Source: Desulfobacteraceae bacterium (GTDB lineage: Bacteria > Desulfobacterota > DSM-4660 > Desulfatiglandales > Desulfatiglandaceae). Taken from it: a DNA stretch of 8,239 nt. The stretch spans positions 4,101,516 through 4,109,754 of the forward strand of contig CP070700.1 in NCBI GenBank assembly GCA_020349865.1, read 5' to 3'. The notes under the pieces were generated by a model. The model searched no databases. It worked only from the letters and a program-made list of their open reading frames with translations, and was not told the origin of the DNA. Position 1 is the stretch's first letter. Each line of letters opens with the position of its first letter. Positions 6,508 through 8,239 of this stretch are shown one piece after another. The translations under genes were made by a program, and so were the position numbers.

Positions 6508-7728
6508 ATGAAAGCAGGAGACACTGCTTTTGTATTGGTTTCGGCAGCCTTGGTCATGCTCATGACACCTGGACTGGCCCTTTTTTACAGCGGCATGGTC
6601 CGTAATAAGAATGTCCTCGGCACCATTATGCAGAGTTTTATCATTCTCGGAATCATCACTTTTGAATGGGTGCTCTGGGGGTATTCTATGTCTTTCGGAC
6701 CGGACCATGGAAGTATTATCGGCGGTCTGGACTGGTTTGGACTGAAAGGTGTTGGAATGACACCCAGTCCGGATTACGGCAGCTCCATCCCTCATCTGGC
6801 CTTTATGATCTTTCAGTGCATGTTTGCTATCATTACACCCGCTTTGATTACCGGCGCTTTTGCGGAACGGCTCAAATTTGCTGCTTTCCTCCTCTTCATC
6901 CTTTTGTGGGGCACCTTCGTCTATAATCCCCTGGCACATTGGGTCTGGGGCGTTGGAGGATGGATGGGTAATATGGGCGCCCTGGATTTTGCAGGAGGAA
7001 CAGTAGTTCACATCAGCTCGGGAATCTCAGCGCTGGCGGCTGCCCTTATTATAGGTAGGCGTCTCGGCTATGGAAGCACGGCTTATATACCACATAACGT
7101 ACCGATGACCATTACTGGTGCTGCTCTTTTGTGGTTTGGATGGTTCGGATTTAATGCCGGAAGTGCATTGGCCTGTAATGGTCTGGCAGCCAGTGCCTTT
7201 GTGGTTACCCACATTGCCTCTGCGATGGCGGCCCTATCATGGATGTTTATGGAATGGAAACATCGGGGAAAACCCACCTCTCTTGGCGCTGCTACGGGCG
7301 CTGTGGCAGGGTTAGTTGCTATTACCCCTGGATCGGGATTTGTGGGGCCGGTATCGGCGATCATAATAGGTGCTCTGGCCGGCATGATTTGCTACGGAGG
7401 CGTATTACTTAAGTCAAAACTTGAGTACGATGACGCTCTTGATGTAGTGGGGATCCATGGCCTTGGAGGAGCCTGGGGAGCCCTTTCCACAGGGCTTTTC
7501 GCAAGCACTATGGTCAATCCTGACGGCGCTAATGGTCTTTTCTTCGGTAATCCTGGCCAGCTTTGGATCCAGTTTGTCTCGGTAATTGCAACAATGGTGT
7601 TTGCTTTTGTCATGACCCTGATCATTCTTAAAGTAATTGATGAGATAATCGGTTTAAGAGTGAGCGAGGAAGAGGAAGTAAAGGGCCTGGATATTAGTCT
7701 GCACAACGAGGCAGGATATAGCCTTTAG
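6508..7728 (+). CDS. amtB: Ammonium transporter AmtB
   Basis: This is an inner-membrane ammonium channel of the Amt/MEP/Rh family that brings NH4+/NH3 into the cell for assimilation. It has 406 residues with about 11 membrane helices. Residues of the conduction path are visible: Asp160 in LDFAGGTVVH, His168 at the end of that motif, and the second pore histidine His317 in GIHGLGGAWG. The first two sit at exactly the E. coli AmtB numbering. Phe106 probably forms part of the periplasmic gate. The signature ITGAFAERLKF lies at 114-124. The C-terminal tail after helix 11 has IIGLRVSEEEEVKGLD, the conserved P-II docking region. Unlike E. coli AmtB, there is no cleavable signal peptide, and the first helix starts at residue 7 or so. 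The gene opens a two-gene operon with glnK, 24 bp away. Confidence 0.97.
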   Translation: MKAGDTAFVLVSAALVMLMTPGLALFYSGMVRNKNVLGTIMQSFIILGIITFEWVLWGYSMSFGPDHGSIIGGLDWFGLKGVGMTPSPDYGSSIPHLAFMIFQCMFAIITPALITGAFAERLKFAAFLLFILLWGTFVYNPLAHWVWGVGGWMGNMGALDFAGGTVVHISSGISALAAALIIGRRLGYGSTAYIPHNVPMTITGAALLWFGWFGFNAGSALACNGLAASAFVVTHIASAMAALSWMFMEWKHRGKPTSLGAATGAVAGLVAITPGSGFVGPVSAIIIGALAGMICYGGVLLKSKLEYDDALDVVGIHGLGGAWGALSTGLFASTMVNPDGANGLFFGNPGQLWIQFVSVIATMVFAFVMTLIILKVIDEIIGLRVSEEEEVKGLDISLHNEAGYSL

Positions 7729-8091
<363 letters not shown>

Positions 8092-8098
8092 TAATGAG

Positions 8099-8135
8099 GC
8101 AAAGTGACTAAAGTGATCTAAAGTGCCTAAAATTG
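8099..8135 (+). repeat. Short tandem repeat, about 9-10 bp unit, CTAAAGTG core
   Basis: Four consecutive units are visible just after the glnK stop: GCAAAGTGA (8099-8107), CTAAAGTGAT (8108-8117), CTAAAGTGC (8118-8126) and the degenerate CTAAAATTG (8127-8135). No hairpin or coding frame accompanies them. I recall similar CTAAAGTG tandem runs between genes in Desulfobacterota genomes, but I cannot verify that here. The remaining 104 bp (8136-8239) hold a TCGCTTCGCTC motif and a 9-bp direct repeat and no gene. Confidence 0.6.
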
Positions 8136-8202
8136 TGATATCGCTTCGCTCCGTAATTATTTATAAATCAGTAACAGTTTAGCGCTTTGAAAATAGTGCA
8201 AA

Positions 8203-8235
8203 AAGGGCCGCGGGTATCTCTTTCAGAAGGGCCGC
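8203..8235 (+). repeat. Direct repeat pair AAGGGCCGC
   Basis: AAGGGCCGC occurs at 8203-8211 and again at 8227-8235, 24 bp apart, each preceded by an A-rich stretch. The second copy runs into the window edge, so more copies may follow. This could be the start of a larger repeat or a protein-binding site pair; the function is unknown. Confidence 0.35.
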
Positions 8236-8239
8236 AAAA

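Noticed and set aside
6490..7011. 173-codon minus-strand reading frame
   Set aside because: It is the antisense shadow of amtB, whose protein is unmistakable. It has no membrane or domain signature.

Overview
The window is typical bacterial chromosomal DNA. All five confidently called genes are on the + strand, separated by unusually long, repeat-rich intergenic spacers. The proteins (RND efflux pair, AmtB/P-II pair, FabG-like short-chain dehydrogenase) fit a Gram-negative proteobacterium-like organism. The perfect sigma-54 promoter in front of amtB fits this too. Moderate GC, a hairpin repeat with AAATCCCC/GGGGATTT ends and a short CTAAAGTG tandem repeat remind me of Desulfobacterota (former Deltaproteobacteria) genomes. 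That lineage guess is an impression from memory, not a demonstrated placement.

Layout. Positions 1-303 hold a long imperfect inverted repeat (3-127) and the leader of an SDR oxidoreductase gene (304-1191). Positions 1192-1668 are a non-coding spacer with a weak terminator candidate and a compact set of inverted repeats (1346-1453). A membrane fusion protein of an RND pump follows (1669-2805). Next comes a 354-bp spacer containing a double-hairpin repeat (2972-3049), then the RND inner-membrane permease (3160-6288). After a 219-bp spacer carrying a -24/-12 promoter comes the nitrogen pair amtB (6508-7728) and glnK (7753-8091). The last 148 bp contain short tandem and direct repeats and no gene.

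How the genes work together. The fusion protein and permease should form the inner-membrane and periplasmic parts of a tripartite proton-driven exporter. No outer-membrane channel gene is in the window, so that partner must be encoded elsewhere or the pump uses a shared TolC. The permease lacks the second TM4 aspartate and the TM10 lysine of the AcrB proton relay. AmtB and the P-II protein form the classical ammonium-uptake module. P-II senses ATP/ADP and 2-oxoglutarate and can plug AmtB through its T-loop. Transcription from a sigma-54 promoter would tie the pair to nitrogen limitation, presumably through an NtrC-type activator.

I did not find a convincing new multi-gene system. The most interesting material is non-coding: the inverted repeat at the left edge, the structured block at 1346-1453, the hairpin repeat that splits the efflux gene pair, and the repeats downstream of glnK.
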